Assembly: GCA_947579665.1 (NCBI GenBank)
Contig: CANPUZ010000049.1
Span: 372,001 to 436,000 of the forward strand
Length of the DNA stretch: 64,000 nucleotides
Origin: Sympetrum striolatum
Taxonomy: Eukaryota; Arthropoda; Insecta; Odonata; Libellulidae
Direction of reading: 5' to 3'
Shown: positions 1-12,231 of the stretch, in pieces
Position numbering within the stretch: the first letter of the stretch is position 1
How the letters are laid out: each line of letters starts with the position of its first letter
Notes under the pieces: generated by a model
What the model was told of the DNA's origin: nothing
What the model saw: the letters and a program-made list of their open reading frames with translations, nothing else
Databases searched by the model: none
Position numbers and translations under genes: made by a program

Positions 1-545
1 AGCGCACAAATTATCCAGAAAAAGAGACCATTATAGGCCATCTGTTCTCGCTATAATCTCGTAAAACATCATTTTCCTCTAGACTCCAAAATTCTCGTTT
101 TCTAAAGGTGAGAATCGCCACATCGCGTATTTCTACTCCAATCCCACTTATTCCTTATTGCTACGCATTATTAAAACCGAATAGCATTCTTCAAATTATT
201 AAGAATTAAATTTCAATTATTTTCCATGTATTTTATTGCATTTAAGATTGAAATTAGAATAAATATATATTTAACCTATCGTTATATAAATACGATAACT
301 ATATGTGAAAGAGAAACGCCGAAATAAACATGACGAACTCGGGGAGAGATCGCGCGAAGGCTCTAAGAAGAGTTCGAAAGAGAGGAAATTTGTTTAAGTT
401 CTAGGCTCCGACTCAAATATTACCGCTTTTCGAGGCTTTCCTCGGTGTTGCCAGTCAGTCACAGAAAGCAGAATTCCAAATAGTTTCTGTGAAAGCCACT
501 GGTGCGCGCGCAAAGTGTTGCGATAATTTTTTCCGCCACTGTACA
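1..545. other. Intergenic, no gene seen
   Basis: AT-rich sequence with only short chance open frames. I see no motif-bearing protein, RNA gene or clear repeat boundary before about 546, where a block shared with 1951-2573 begins. Confidence 0.5.
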
Positions 546-1196
546 TGGTTTGAATTTAAACCGATATTAAACTCCGTAATACTTTTCAGGTATTTCATCC
601 TTTTACATGAGATTATATCTTCATCGAATATTTTAACTATAGGAATCATGTCCCTGAATTTCAATTATTTGCCGATACCACCGAAAACAATCGCAAATGA
701 TTTGAATTATTCCTAAATTTATATTGACAATTGGTTTTGCTCTTATTGGTACATCATCTTTCTATTGGAATTGGTTTTAGAGGTACTGTGAGGTTAAAGC
801 GGAATTTATAGTCTTTGTTCGTGGTTGCGAGTTAAAGTCATGCAAATTAAACGGAAAAATAAATAGCCAAGTAAAGGAAATATAGTTAATTTTTGTTATT
901 TGAATTTCATGAATTTTTGAGGAAAGATCGCGAAAAAAACTTGCGAGCATTTCTTATCGCTACCGATTACATTGCTTAAATGAGATAACTCCCATAAGTT
1001 TGTATGTCTACTTTTGCTTGGATTACGTTTCTAACTCCACGTTTATAAACATGTCAGAAGACAGAATTTTTCGTCAACGGGATCTGAAAACAATGAAAAT
1101 AAAGTAAATTCTATTTAAGAGAAGAGGTAAGAGTTCACTTTGATTTTGCAACATAATGGTCAACATTCCGTTGAGAATCAACGGGCACTCCGCTAG
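546..1196 (+). mobile_element. Helitron 3' portion (copy A)
   Basis: The block ends with a perfect 7-bp-stem hairpin CCGTTGAGAATCAACGG (1168-1184), then 8 nt, then CTAG (1193-1196) followed by T. This is the canonical Helitron 3' terminus and the expected A/T target context. The interior is shared with 1951-2573, so copies A and B are relatives. The 5' end is not identified and may lie outside the window or be lost. No Rep/helicase coding is visible, so the element is non-autonomous. Confidence 0.7.
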
Positions 1197-1207
1197 TATA
1201 TAATAAA

Positions 1208-3174
1208 TCTGTAGAGGGGGTCGTGTCTGTACATTGATCCGATTTCAAAAAAAGTTGTATTGCTGGATACTGGGGTTGTTCCCGAGTCCGAAACAGGAAA
1301 GAATGAAAGAAAGGAATGACAAGCCTTTTATAGCTGACTTGAAAGGTAAACGAATTTTGTACTTTTAGTAATAGAATTGGAAATGATTCAGTAGATTATC
1401 TATTGTGTTTAAGTGTAGATACAATCTGCCTTTATCTTTTTTTAATGGTATGATCATCATAATCATAGGTATTTTGTTATATCATAAATATTTCTTTTAA
1501 ATGTTCATGTCAAACGGTTGCCGCTACGTTATTTAGAATATAAAATAGGCAATTCCTCTCACATATTATGGTTACTGTCATATATTTTTGAACTTCGGTT
1601 CTATGCAGGCTGATCAAATATTTTCATTAGAATTATGCTTCAATACGTCTTTCGTATTTTTCCGTTTAATAATTTTATCATATCAAAGTGGTTTTTCATT
1701 GTACGGACAAGTATCGAAAGAAATAAAATATACATATAATCTCTTTATTGCGGTAAGTTTTAGATTGTATGTCTAGGTAAGGAATAGTTGGATAAGTTTA
1801 ATAAGAATTTAGTTGAATAAACATCATTTTCAAATTAAATTCATCTGACAAGATATTTAACTTTTAAAACATTTTCGTTCATTTACTTCACTTTTTCATT
1901 TAAATACTCTATAGAATTTCACTCCAAAGAATTATTGGTGTACAAGGTTTGCCTTAAGTCCGATATTTAACTCCGTAAATGTTTTCAGGTATGTTACTTT
2001 TACATAAAATTATATCTTCATCGAATATTTTAACTATAGGAATCATGTCCCTGAATTTCAATTATTTGCCGATATCACCGAAAACAATCGCAAATGATTA
2101 ACAGAATTGACAAAAATTGAATCATTGATATTGACAACTGATTTTGCTATCATTGGTACATCTTCTTTCTATTAGTGTTCGTTGTAGATGTACTGTGAGG
2201 CTAAAGCAGAATTTATAGTGTTTGTTCTTGGTTGCGAGTTAAAAATCATGCAAATTAGACAGAAAAATAAATGTTAAGTAAAGGAAATGTAGTTATTTTT
2301 TTTATTTATATTTCATGAATTTTTGAGGAAAGATCCGGAGAAAAACTTGCGATAATTTCTTATCACTACAAATTATATCGCTTAAATAAAATAACTCTCA
2401 TAAGTTTGAATGTCTAATTTCGCTTGGATTACGTTTACTCATTCCACGTTTGTAAAAATATCAGGAGACAGTATTTTTGGCCAACGGGATCTGAAAACAT
2501 TGAAATTTAATTAAATTCCATTTAAAAGAAGAGGTAAGAATTCACTCTGATTTTGCAACATAATGGTCAAAGTATTATTGCGGAATAATTAAACTGTTGC
2601 GTCGCTTACATTATCAATAGGATACAAATTTTCTTCGCAATTCTAACAGTTAATTTAACAGCAGAGGGTTATTTATTAAGTATTTAATTAAAGAACAGCC
2701 GACGCCATCTTAAGGATAAATTAGGTGTTAATACATAAAATGACGACTTCTAATTTGATTAACTGCTATACATTGTAATTCGTTTGCGGCGTTTATTTGT
2801 TTATTCGTTAATTTTATAGTTGCTATGATTTCACTTGCTCGCTGTCTGTAGGACATATTGGATGTGCTAAGCGACTGGTTCATTAGTTTTCGTTTGTGGT
2901 TTACAAGATTTGTGTGGTATTTTTTTGGATTTCGTCTCCATTCACGGTACTCGGTTGTTACCTCTATTTGTTGTAGCGACTGTAGTGCATTAGTTTAGTT
3001 TGTGATTTACATTTGTGTAACTGTTTTGTGATATCGTAAGTCACATAGGATGAAGAGAAGTATTGATTTTTCATAAATTTAAGAGTTCTCATATCTAATT
3101 TTTTTCATATATTAATTTCATTACTTACGATTTACATTCAATTTTCCGTTGAGAATCAACGGGCACTCCGCTAG
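1208..3174 (+). mobile_element. Helitron, non-autonomous (copy B)
   Basis: The 3' terminus repeats that of copy A: the same hairpin at 3146-3162, 8 nt, then CTAG at 3171-3174 followed by T. The 5' end is proposed at TC (1208), directly after A and only 11 nt downstream of the end of copy A, giving a head-to-tail pair. The 5' end is less certain than the 3' end because Helitron starts carry little signal beyond TC. It contains the 1951-2573 block shared with copy A plus unrelated filler, and no coding sequence. Confidence 0.6.
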
Positions 3175-3294
3175 TATGATATAAATTAATCACTTATCTT
3201 CCAAGTTTAGATGGAATATAGAGTTCGAAATTACTGTCGTAGATAAATATTTACATCTTCTATATGGAGAAAGTCATGTGCTGGCCACATCAGA
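3175..3294 (-). repeat. 1-kb dispersed repeat, TCTGATG-end fragment
   Basis: This is the terminal 120 bp of the dispersed family best seen at 34385-35354 and 56517-57558, in the same orientation as those two. It runs from an ATATAAATTAATCAC core to the GGAGAAAGTCATG subterminal motif and ends at CATCAGA before a T run. It starts exactly at the T following the Helitron CTAG at 3171-3174, so it is the far side of a Helitron insertion site. Confidence 0.8.
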
Positions 3295-3301
3295 TTTTTT
3301 A

Positions 3302-3845
3302 CACAGAAATGAAGATAGATATTCCAGCCGTTTGGTGACGATTTGGTAGCCAATAAAACAAAGTAACATTCGATCATGCGTCTATGCCTCTTTAATGAAT
3401 ATTATGTGAGCTGTAATAAATCTCGCTTAAGTGTACGCCATTTCCCCGCCCTTCCCTACTATCGGATGAGTGTCGTTGAGTTGATGAATCGAAATTAGAA
3501 TCGAAAGGGTCACCGAATTACGTTAAAGCGGAGTTTGCTTTCGCCTCTTTTTTAAGCTATTAGTCGATAGCAATTCAACGACGATGGTGCAGTGACGCAA
3601 CAGCAATGCTGAGTCACTATGGAAACGGTATTTCCAGCAATTGCATCGTGTGATACGAAAAGTCATTAAAGATAATCTCAAGTTGGAGAACTAATCACAG
3701 ACCGAGCGAAAACATCGTGAATTAAGCGGATCAACACAATACTTTGAGATTAACGTGAAGAATACGACAGAACGTTTTATCTGTTGGAACGTTTTGATGC
3801 GAGTAAAATGTTTAGAAGAAAGAATTAACTTTGAAGAATTGGTTG
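3302..3845. repeat. Dispersed repeat, copy 1 of a ~543-bp near-identical pair
   Basis: Nearly identical, in the same orientation, to 27713-28255. Only scattered substitutions and a one-base length change in a T run are visible. The sequence 3' of it (to about 4060) is related, at lower similarity, to 58670-58920, so the full repeat is longer than the shared core. No protein is encoded. It contains a conserved GC-rich patch near 3451 and a TGACGC/TGAGTCA-rich stretch near 3592-3618. Confidence 0.85.
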
Positions 3846-5264
3846 AAAAAATTTTAAATTGGTTTACATCGATGTGATCGAGTGAACGTACGGAAAGACG
3901 AAGGTTTTCGACGAAATTCCATTATCATTTGGTAGACACCCGAGGCTTTCAAAATAAGTAACACAGAGGAAATGAATTGCTTGTTCGTCCTGAAATACAG
4001 GCAATTGAAGATGCACTTGTGTGTAATTCAGTTGCATAAGATTGAGGCAAAATAAGACAAATCAAGGAAGGATATATGGATTTCATTTCATCAAAATAAG
4101 TCCGCTTGGAGTAAATTCTATTCTTCTCCTCTAAATGTATTTATATAAGTTAACTTATTAAAAAGAATACAAAAAGGAAGAGTAGGGTGTGGGAAAAAAT
4201 CTTCGCAACTGAAGGTTGACAAAGAAAAAACCCACGTCGCGGGAAAGTAACCGAATTGCGAAATTCATAAAATTAATCGAAACCTAAAAAAAATATCTCC
4301 CTATAAAATTATCCCTGCGACGATTAACTGTGCAAGTCGACGATGGTTCGTGACTTTAGGTGCACGCGTGATGCAAATATTCGGATCATTTTTTTCAGCT
4401 ATTATTTTGCCTCCAAAAAAAAAGGAATTAGCCATTACAGAATAAGCAAACTTCAGTTATTTGGGAAGTATTTGGAAAAATGCGCGAGCTCGGAAGGAAG
4501 AAACTGATTTGATTTGAACCTTTTCTGCGTTTGGATTTCAATTTCAAGAAGTTTCCTGGATTTCGGGAGAGTTTTAGTGAGTTTACGGTGCTTACAAATA
4601 GAAATACGGCTTTTACTCCAAACGAATTTGTATTTCGCCACTTATCCTTGAGACATCTTGAATTCGCTGGAACTCAGAACTTTAGTTTCCGACGATTCCC
4701 CTCCAGAAATACAATTCAGCGAAACGATTGCTTCCTCTTTCAAACTCATGTCTCACGGATATCGCAACAAAGAGCGAAAAAGGCTTTTGATTCGCCGCGG
4801 GAATCGTCGTGACTTCGGAAAAGTCCGCGCTTCCTCTCCGGTCTCTTCAAATCAATTCATCTTTCGCTGTCCTTTAGACATCAAAAGCAGAATATTTTGT
4901 TTGGATCCGCAATGAAACGCACTCTGTTATTTCCATTAGGTACTTCCAAAGACTTCGTATCAAATGACGTTTCTTTTTTTCTGTTCGTTCGTCTCTCTGA
5001 AATTCTGATCACACTTTTGCTCGTCTCTGTTCCGCATTACCTACTTTTCCTTCTTTTATCAGCTGTTGTACATCAATTTTTGGCTGTGTTCCGGAAATAT
5101 TTATCCTGTTACCGAATCAGTTTCGCAAAACCCACTGTTTGTCTTCATGGTTTCCTTCAATTTAGCCTCCAATGAGAATATTCTTAGATTATAATGAATG
5201 AGAATATTTGCAAAATTGGCAGAAGAAACTGCTCAGTCCTAATTTCACTCTAAAATATCTTTTT
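3846..5264. other. Repeat-derived spacer, no gene seen
   Basis: The first 200 bp continue the family of the preceding repeat (relative at 58670-58920). The rest holds only short overlapping open frames in several phases without recognisable motifs, so no gene is supported. Confidence 0.4.
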
Positions 5265-5805
5265 AATTTCTCCATATACGAAGTATAGAGAAAGTATTGT
5301 TTTCATGAAAAAAAATCGACTTCGAGATTTCAGCGGAAATACTTGTTTTGGGGTCCCTAGAACACGTTTTGACCATTTTCGGAATGATGTATGTGTGTGT
5401 GTGATTGTGGGCGCTGTAACATGAAAACTATATGTCGTATCAACACCAAATTTCATATACAGTATTTTAGTGTGCGCTGTCAGAGTTGTTTAGTTTTTGG
5501 AGTAAATCGGTCAACCGGAAGTCAAGATTTATTCTTCGAAGCAAATTTCCGTTTTTGCAAAATATCCATAAATATGATATTTAGGTATATTCTATTATTT
5601 ATGAAAGTTTTAGAAAATGTAATTTACCATAACTTTTGTATTAAATATATTTTTGTATAACTGATTGTTTAGGAGATATTCATGAAATACTGATAAACCG
5701 GAAGTTGCTGATTATGTTCTCTGCGGGCGAAAGGCCAATTTCATTGTTTTTCATCGAACATGTCCCGAAAAACATTATTTATAATGTTTGTGACGTCAAA
5801 GATAA
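5265..5805 (-). repeat. 1-kb dispersed repeat, partial (interrupted)
   Basis: The hairpin-end half of the dispersed family: TTTCTCCATATACGAAG near 5268, a degenerate TG microsatellite near 5388, and the ATTCATG/CCGGAAG internal module. It stops at GATAA (5801-5805), where a Helitron-like 5' end begins. Intact copies continue into an ATATAAAT segment at this point. Confidence 0.8.
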
Positions 5806-5965
5806 TCTATATATATAAAGCAGAAATTCTGTGGGTTTGTTTGTGGGTTTATGTGTTTGTGGGTTTGTTTGTCTTTGATTGGAGTCCACACCGTTTGCCC
5901 GATTTGTCTCAAACTTTGCATACGTGTCCTCTGACATCAGGAAGGAAGTACTGTCCTATTTTTAT
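5806..5965 (+). mobile_element. Helitron-like 5' terminus
   Basis: It begins TCTATATATATAAAG directly after A, then has GT-rich GGGTTTGTTTG runs and a segment reading CCCGATTTGTCTCAAACTTTGC. This matches the usual layout of animal Helitron 5' ends (TC, AT-rich start, then the ACCGATTTTGATGAAACTTTGC-type module). The 3' end of this copy was not found downstream, so only the 5' part is annotated. It interrupts a copy of the 1-kb dispersed repeat. Confidence 0.6.
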
Positions 5966-5984
5966 TCAAGAGTTTAGCTGGGTT

Positions 5985-7640
5985 CGAACCAAGATCGCTC
6001 AGATAGATTTCCATAAGGAATACACGTAAGCTTCACTTTTATCGGTTGCAGGCTTTATTTCATTTGGAGAATTTAATTAGAAGGAATAGTCGTACAGAGT
6101 CGAGACAAACACCAAAAGAAAGAAAATTGAATAAAGATTCTGATTTTGTTCGTGGAATCTTACTTTCGATTAGAATTTGCGAGAATATGGGTAAAATATA
6201 CAATGGGTCTCCATAAAGAATAAATCTAATCTTCACTTTAATCGGTAGCAGACTATATTTCTTTTGAAGAATTAAAATAGTCGTGCAGAGTCGAGACGAG
6301 AAGCAAAAGAACGGAAATTAAATTTCTAATTTTAATCGTGGAATATTGTTTCCGAATCGAAATTTCGAGAATTTCGACAAAATACGCGTGAATTTTCCAA
6401 AATTGTTGAGGTTATCCTCCTGACGATCAATGCGATTCTTGAGCCGAGCTCATGAATTTTCCTATATAGTAAGAATGGGATTTTAGTTCTGCATACGTGC
6501 GTTTGTTATGAAAGACGATTCTGGTCGTCAAGAGTCGAACCAAGGATACTCTGGACTAACAAATATATGTAATACTCCATTGAAGCTTGAAGGACTCCCA
6601 AAAATGTATAATCCAATCGGGAAGTGCATGAAATCAACGTTCGGAATTATCTCCCGTGCATTTCTTACGGGAGTCACGGACATCGGTTAGTAACTGTCGT
6701 ATAATTCAATACCTTGACTCATTTTCATGTTTCGCATCTTAAAGACGTTGTTATTCAGGCAGGCCAGGAAATAGTCCAAGAAGACGCCGATGAGAGCGTT
6801 CCACGCAACAGGGAGACCACCTGTGGAAGACATGCGCACCGCCAGCTCTCGACTGAACGAGAGGGCGTGAAGAAACTTCTCGGAGTGTGAAGATACTTGT
6901 AAATTTATATCCGGACTAACTAAACCCTGCCACGCTTGGCTTACAATTAGTCACATATGAAATGAATTCGAAAGATATTCCAGCGAACATACATTCACCG
7001 AGAAAACACATCATTCAATTCAATGCCTCCTCTTCGTTTTCTAGATTCAACTAGTATTATAGCCTACAAAAACACAACTATCAACGGGAAAATAACGAAA
7101 TAATTGAATTAAATAAAACAATCAAAGTAACTCACACTTTGAATTTCGAAAACAGATTATTAAATAATTTCCCTAAACAAAACAAATGAATTGAACTGAA
7201 TACAACATTCGATATCAAATCGACTCAGATTTCGATTTTCGAAAATATAAAATGTAAATAGCATCCAACAATTGATAATACTAATCGAAGTTAACGGAAT
7301 CAACAGCGTTTCTCTTCTTCTCGACTCTAAATACGCCAAAATGCAGGACCTTGGATTCAACAATGGCATTCGTCGTCAGGGGGACCGGTTGTTTAGACCC
7401 TTGAAATTTCACAAAAATGTCCTGTATTTCAGGTAAAATCTCGATAATTCAATTCGGAAACAATAAAACACGACCAAAATAAGATTCTCTATTCATTTTC
7501 CCTTCTTTTGGTGCTCGTCTCAATTTCGTACGACCATTCTTTCTAATTTAATTTTATAAAAGAAACGAAGCCTGCAGCGGCAAAAATGAGCTCTACGTGT
7601 ATATCTTATGGAAATGGATTGACTCGTCTGGGATCGAACC
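5985..7640. repeat. Dispersed repeat family units in inverted arrangement
   Basis: Segments near 6050-6160, 6240-6350 and (inverted) 7490-7620 share a module recognised by GTCGAGACNAACACCAAAAG and its complement, next to a TCGTACGACCATT-type end. Relatives occur near 15160-15260, 21225-21310, 25390-25530, 36005-36060, 55930-56050, 57870-57990, 59510-59650 and 63280-63460. No coding potential. The inverted placement could reflect a long-TIR element, but its boundaries are unresolved. Confidence 0.55.
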
Positions 7641-7884
7641 GAGGACGATATGTCAACATTTTTTTCTAAGGAAACACTCTCGTATAGGAATGCGACGATG
7701 AGTTAAAATTTTTAAGTCAATCGACCGATTATTTATCGAACAAACGTACGCAAGCTGATTTTGTTACATATAAGATAACTTCCGGGGATATTTGGTGGAA
7801 CCTAACTATGAACATCAGATTTCTACTGATTTTCTATGTTAAATTTCGAATTCCCAAGGAAAAACGGACTTGAAAAAAAGTCTG

Positions 7885-7957
7885 ACAGCGCCGGGAATCG
7901 AACCCGGGTTCTTCCTCTAACCGGGAGGCTGCCTTAACCATCTAGGCTACCTGACCA
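7885..7957 (-). tRNA. tRNA-like sequence, probably pseudo (Thr-type GGT anticodon position)
   Basis: On the minus strand the D arm (GCC/GGC), a 4-of-5-bp anticodon stem, a 5-nt variable loop and a perfect T arm (CCGGG-TTCGATT-CCCGG) line up at exact tRNA spacing, followed by a T7 run that could end Pol III transcription. Against function, the acceptor stem has three mismatches and position 33 is C instead of U. The triplet in the anticodon position is GGT. It may be a decayed tRNA or the head of a SINE. Confidence 0.5.
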
Positions 7958-8498
7958 GAACTTTAGCCAAGATGGTTAAATGGTTGATGGTTGATGTAGA
8001 TGACTCTAATATTGATGATACCAATAGCAAGATGATACAAATCAATGGAAAATAACGAAGCAAACATCGGTCAGGAAGAGTAATTAAAAGACCCGAAACA
8101 TAAAATGAAAATGATCTTGAAGTTATTCCCATAGAACTTTCATGAACCCATTTCTCAGCAGAAAATTAATTATCGTGGTGTACTCACTTGTTGTATATTA
8201 CTAATGAGTTCCCATGTCAAAAATGATCGAAAGTTTAGTTACCGAAAGCAGAGATAATCCCGTTACGTGATTAGATTGTTCTTTTAAACTACGCGCTCGT
8301 TGCTGCCTTTCTATTGGTTTTGATGGAAATCCTTGTTTGTGAGAACGGAAACATTAATCAATTGAAGTGCTATTCACGGAGCCAAAAGTTAAACCTATTT
8401 TACGGAAGGTGACATTAATTGTAGAAAGGTAAGGCTGAGTTTCAATCTCCAAAGTTGTCCTCCGGAACCACTAAGGACGAAGTCTTCGAGGACGCGCT

Positions 8499-9420
8499 AT
8501 GGATCCCAGTGTGAAAAGTACGCCAACTCCGTATGAAAGACGGCGAGAAAGTCTCCATTTTTTCATTTACGGCTCCCTCAACGCCCGAATGGCCATTGGG
8601 AAGAATCCCCATATATATCCGCGCGTCGGCGCACCACAGATCTGCCACCGGTGTAGCCGCTTCGGCCATTCATCCGCACACTTCCGTGCCGCGCTTTCTG
8701 CGCTGCGCCGCACCAGATTGCGGACTGCAAAAGAGAGGACAAGCCCACCTGCTGCAACTGTGGTGGACAGCGTAGAGCCATATCGCGTCCCTGCATTCAT
8801 TGGAGGCAGGCGTCGTGCCGCACCCTCACCCGCATCGGCGCCACAGCCGATAGCGCTTCCGCGACCGCAGCCGAAGGAGACGGGGAGGAGCAGCCCTCTC
8901 ATACGTCGCAGATGCAGCGAGCCGCGCCGCGGCGCATATTGGGAGCAGCCATGCCTCAACGCTCTGCCCACCAACGTCGGCCCGGAGGACTTCCCCGACC
9001 TCCCACGCCCGCCGCCGCTCAACCAAGAGACAGCCACCGCCCCGAAAATCCCGCGAGGCAAAGAAGACGCACAACTGCACCTTTGGAAGCCGCACCCGCC
9101 ACCACGTTGGATCTCATCCTCACCATGGACAGATTGATATTCCAAGAAGCCATCACCCCTTATGGCAGAATTCCCTTGAAAAGCTCCCGCGCCTCCGATG
9201 TAGCATTCCCGGCTACATAATCTACCGCACTGACTGGCAAACTGCACCCGGCGAAATGGATAGGAGGAGCAGCCATTGCCATTGCCGACAGCATCCAGCA
9301 CACCCTGCCCTTGCCGCACCCGGAACCACGGCCTCGAAGCCACCGTTCATCTTCCTCCACAGCACCACTTCGTCGACGGCACGTTCTGCGACACCTTCAC
9401 CTTCATTTATCAAATCAAAT
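8499..9420 (+). pseudogene. Non-LTR retrotransposon relic (ORF1 gag zinc knuckles and ORF2 endonuclease start)
   Basis: A GC-rich island unlike its surroundings. In shifting plus-strand frames it encodes zinc-knuckle pieces typical of I/Jockey/R1-clade ORF1 proteins: ICHRCSRFGH near 8640, then CCNCGG followed by a downstream Cys near 8755-8800 in another frame. A proline-rich stretch follows. At 9180-9300 come pieces of an apurinic-type endonuclease start (SSRASDVAFP, YIIYRTDWQTAPG, then AAIAIADSIQHT in a further frame). At least three frameshifts separate these pieces, so it is dead. The clade is an inference from motif style. Confidence 0.65.
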
Positions 9421-9452
9421 TATGTTTTGCTGACGAACTAAAAAAATGCCCC

Positions 9453-9990
9453 AATTCATCAGCTATTCACCACGAAAATTCCATTGAGCTATCGTTACGG
9501 TAACGAATATTAAAATTAAATTAAAAACCTTCCATTGCTGCCCGGAATGCCCTTAATTGTCCCCAATATATCGATATTACGAAATTCGAGGAGAAAAACT
9601 CGTACGTGGATCGCCTTCGCAATGCAAGGCAAAGATTTCGGAGAAGACCGTACAGGAAATCTCGATATGTGAAATGTTGTCGCCGCCATATTGGATCACT
9701 TGGCGACGTCATAGCAACTATAACAATCGGTGTTACGGCAACCAACAATAATCGTTGCCATGGCAACCGCAATAATGGGTCACCTCTAACAATCGGTGCC
9801 ATAGAAACCGTTGTTATGGTATCCATTGTCACTGGTTGTCATGGAGTCGATGGCAACAGTTGCTGTGATATCGAATTCTAAGCTAAAAACCCCGCGGAAA
9901 AGTTTTTAATGAGTAAAAAACGTAATTTCGTCGGTTTAATTGGTTTTAATATCCATTTCAAACCAAAAAATCAACTTGATAGTAGCATTT
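9453..9990. repeat. Dispersed repeat with X-box-like palindromes, copy 1
   Basis: Diverged partner of 18348-18920 in the same orientation. It carries a perfect palindrome GTTGCCATGGCAAC at 9754-9767, which fits the RFX X-box consensus, and several degenerate versions at 9720-9860. A CCGCCATATTGG patch near 9692 resembles a YY1 site beside an inverted CCAAT box. No protein is supported. Confidence 0.7.
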
Positions 9991-11023
9991 CTACATAAGT
10001 TGGTGAATAAATTTCGTTACGCATCAAATATCCAATTACATTATCCGCCAAAGATGTACTCGAACATATTATATTTCGGGCACTGCTTATTGATTATTAC
10101 ACGCAAAATTGCGTAAATTATACAATTATATACTTATTTCTTTTTCTCGGTAAAAAAAATGTAAGAATTTAGACGCATTAATACGGACATGCGTGGCCTC
10201 AAAATTTATTATTTATAAGGTTTGTAAGCGGAGGAATTGCTGAATTATAAAATGCCATTCCAAGGGATATGCTTTTATTCGAATCGCATTTATTTACGAA
10301 ATCCATTACATTCTAAAACGTCTCCTGGCAAACTAAGAAAATTTCACGTAGCTGAGCATTTTCAACACACCACCAGTATCCCATCTCATCGACACTGATC
10401 GATAGCACATAAGAAATATTTGCCTCCGCGTCCAAAATCCACAGAGGAAACAAAGTGTATTTATAATAATATTTCGCAACGCTCATTTAAAGACTTCAAA
10501 TGAATATATTCCCGTATGCAAATCATTAGACAACCTCCACATTGGATATATTAATTATAATCGTGTTTATTCAGGGCGAGACTAAGGCGCCCACAGAAGA
10601 AGCAAAATGCGAAGGAAGCGCCGAACGGGAGACGAAAATTTCGATGCGGTGGGGTAACGCCAAAAGAGAAGGCGGCCTCAGTCACAATGTCCGATGATGA
10701 AGATCGCATTTGGCTAAAAAGACAGAAAAAGACGATATTGGGTACATCCTTATTGGAGGGAGAGAAAGGTGCATTTAATTTGTTCAAGGAATTGAACTTG
10801 TGCGAGGATACAATTCGTTCTATAGAATGAAGAGAAAACCTTTGATATTTTGGTTCACAAATTAGAAGACAAAATTAAAAGATACCAATTGGAGGATTTC
10901 CGTTTCACCGGAAGAGCGCATAACATTAACGTAAGTCAGGAATTGATGTGACTGTTGTGTCCGATGCTGAGACATTGTCTTTGTTTTAATCTTTTCTTAA
11001 AAATATAAAATGTAAAATAAAAA
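9991..11023. other. Intergenic, no gene seen
   Basis: AT-rich sequence. A few 60-80 codon open frames lack recognisable motifs and overlap in several phases. Nothing further is supported. Confidence 0.4.
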
Positions 11024-11528
11024 TCTGATGTGGCAACACATGACTTTCTCCATATACATTATATGTAAATACTTATCTACGACAGTATTTTTGAACTCTA
11101 TATTCAATCGAAACTTGGAAGATAAGAGATTAATTTATATATTATTATCTTTTACGTCATAAACATTATAAATGACGTTTTTTGGGACATGATCGATGAA
11201 AAACGATGAAATTGGCATTTCGCCCACAGCGCCTTCTAATTACATAATCGGAACCTTCCGGTTTATCAGTATTTCATGAATAACTCCTAAACAATCAGTG
11301 ATACAAAAATATGTTTCATACAAAACTTATAGTAAATCATATTTTCTAAAACTATATGGATAATCGTATATACCTAAATATCAGATTAATAGAGATATTT
11401 TTCAAATACGGAAACGAGCTTCGATAAATAAAGCTCGACTTCCGGTTGTTCGATTTACTCCAAAAACTAATCAACTCTATCGACAATAACTAGAGTATTA
11501 TATATGAAATTTGGTGTTAATACGACAA
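11024..11528 (+). repeat. 1-kb dispersed repeat, TCTGATG-end half
   Basis: Starts at TCTGATGTGG with ACTTTCTCCATATAC close behind, and runs through the CCGGTTTATCAG and CTTCCGGTTGTTCG internal modules. It breaks off near 11528, before the microsatellite and the hairpin end present in full copies such as 19314-20358. Confidence 0.8.
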
Positions 11529-12230
11529 ACGACAAACAAGACGAATCAAATGTCGGGACAAAGTCCAAGAAATCTTCAGAAGAAAGCATTTGCTCAAATT
11601 GCTTCCAATATTCGCTGAAAAGTTGGAAAGGAATTTTGCCGAAGACGCGACGGACGCGAGTAAAAAGGACTTTTGGAAAACCATTTAAAAAAAAGAGCAG
11701 TGAATGGAAATGCTTTGAGAAATCATTATTCTACCTCTCGATGTGCGGCACAAAAAATCTGCATCCGGCATTTGAATATCAAAGAGAAAATGTAACGAAG
11801 TAATTAACACATTGAAAGAAATTGATTAAGATTGAAGAAAAGGGCAGATTGTCTACGTATGCATACGATTATTTGATCCTCACATCTTTTAAATTTGCGA
11901 CGGAATTCAAATATCGTAAAGAACAAACCTAACCTTAAGTAAGTGACCCGCAATAACTTGAAAACTACAAGAGTAAACTGCATAAATCAGTCGAAAAACA
12001 TGAAATAATTCGAATTCCAGACGAAACTCAGTTCAGGTCTTAGGGAGGCCACCGGAAAATAGCAAAAAACAACAGTTTTCCAAAAGTTAAATATATTCGC
12101 ATCTGAATTTTATTGCTAAAGAACTGGAATATTCGATAATAAGTGAGCTAAAATATTATGTAAGCAAGAATTACGTTGGTAGTCAACTTAATTACCAAAA
12201 GGACGTAATTCACGTGGGACTACACATCCG
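11529..12230. other. Intergenic, no gene seen
   Basis: Contains one open frame of about 95 codons that begins inside the preceding repeat and has no recognisable motif. I treat it as chance. Confidence 0.4.
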
Positions 12231-12231
12231 G

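Noticed and set aside
8567..9343. 258-codon minus-strand frame
   Set aside because: Antisense shadow of the GC-rich retrotransposon relic; the plus strand carries the zinc-knuckle and endonuclease motifs.
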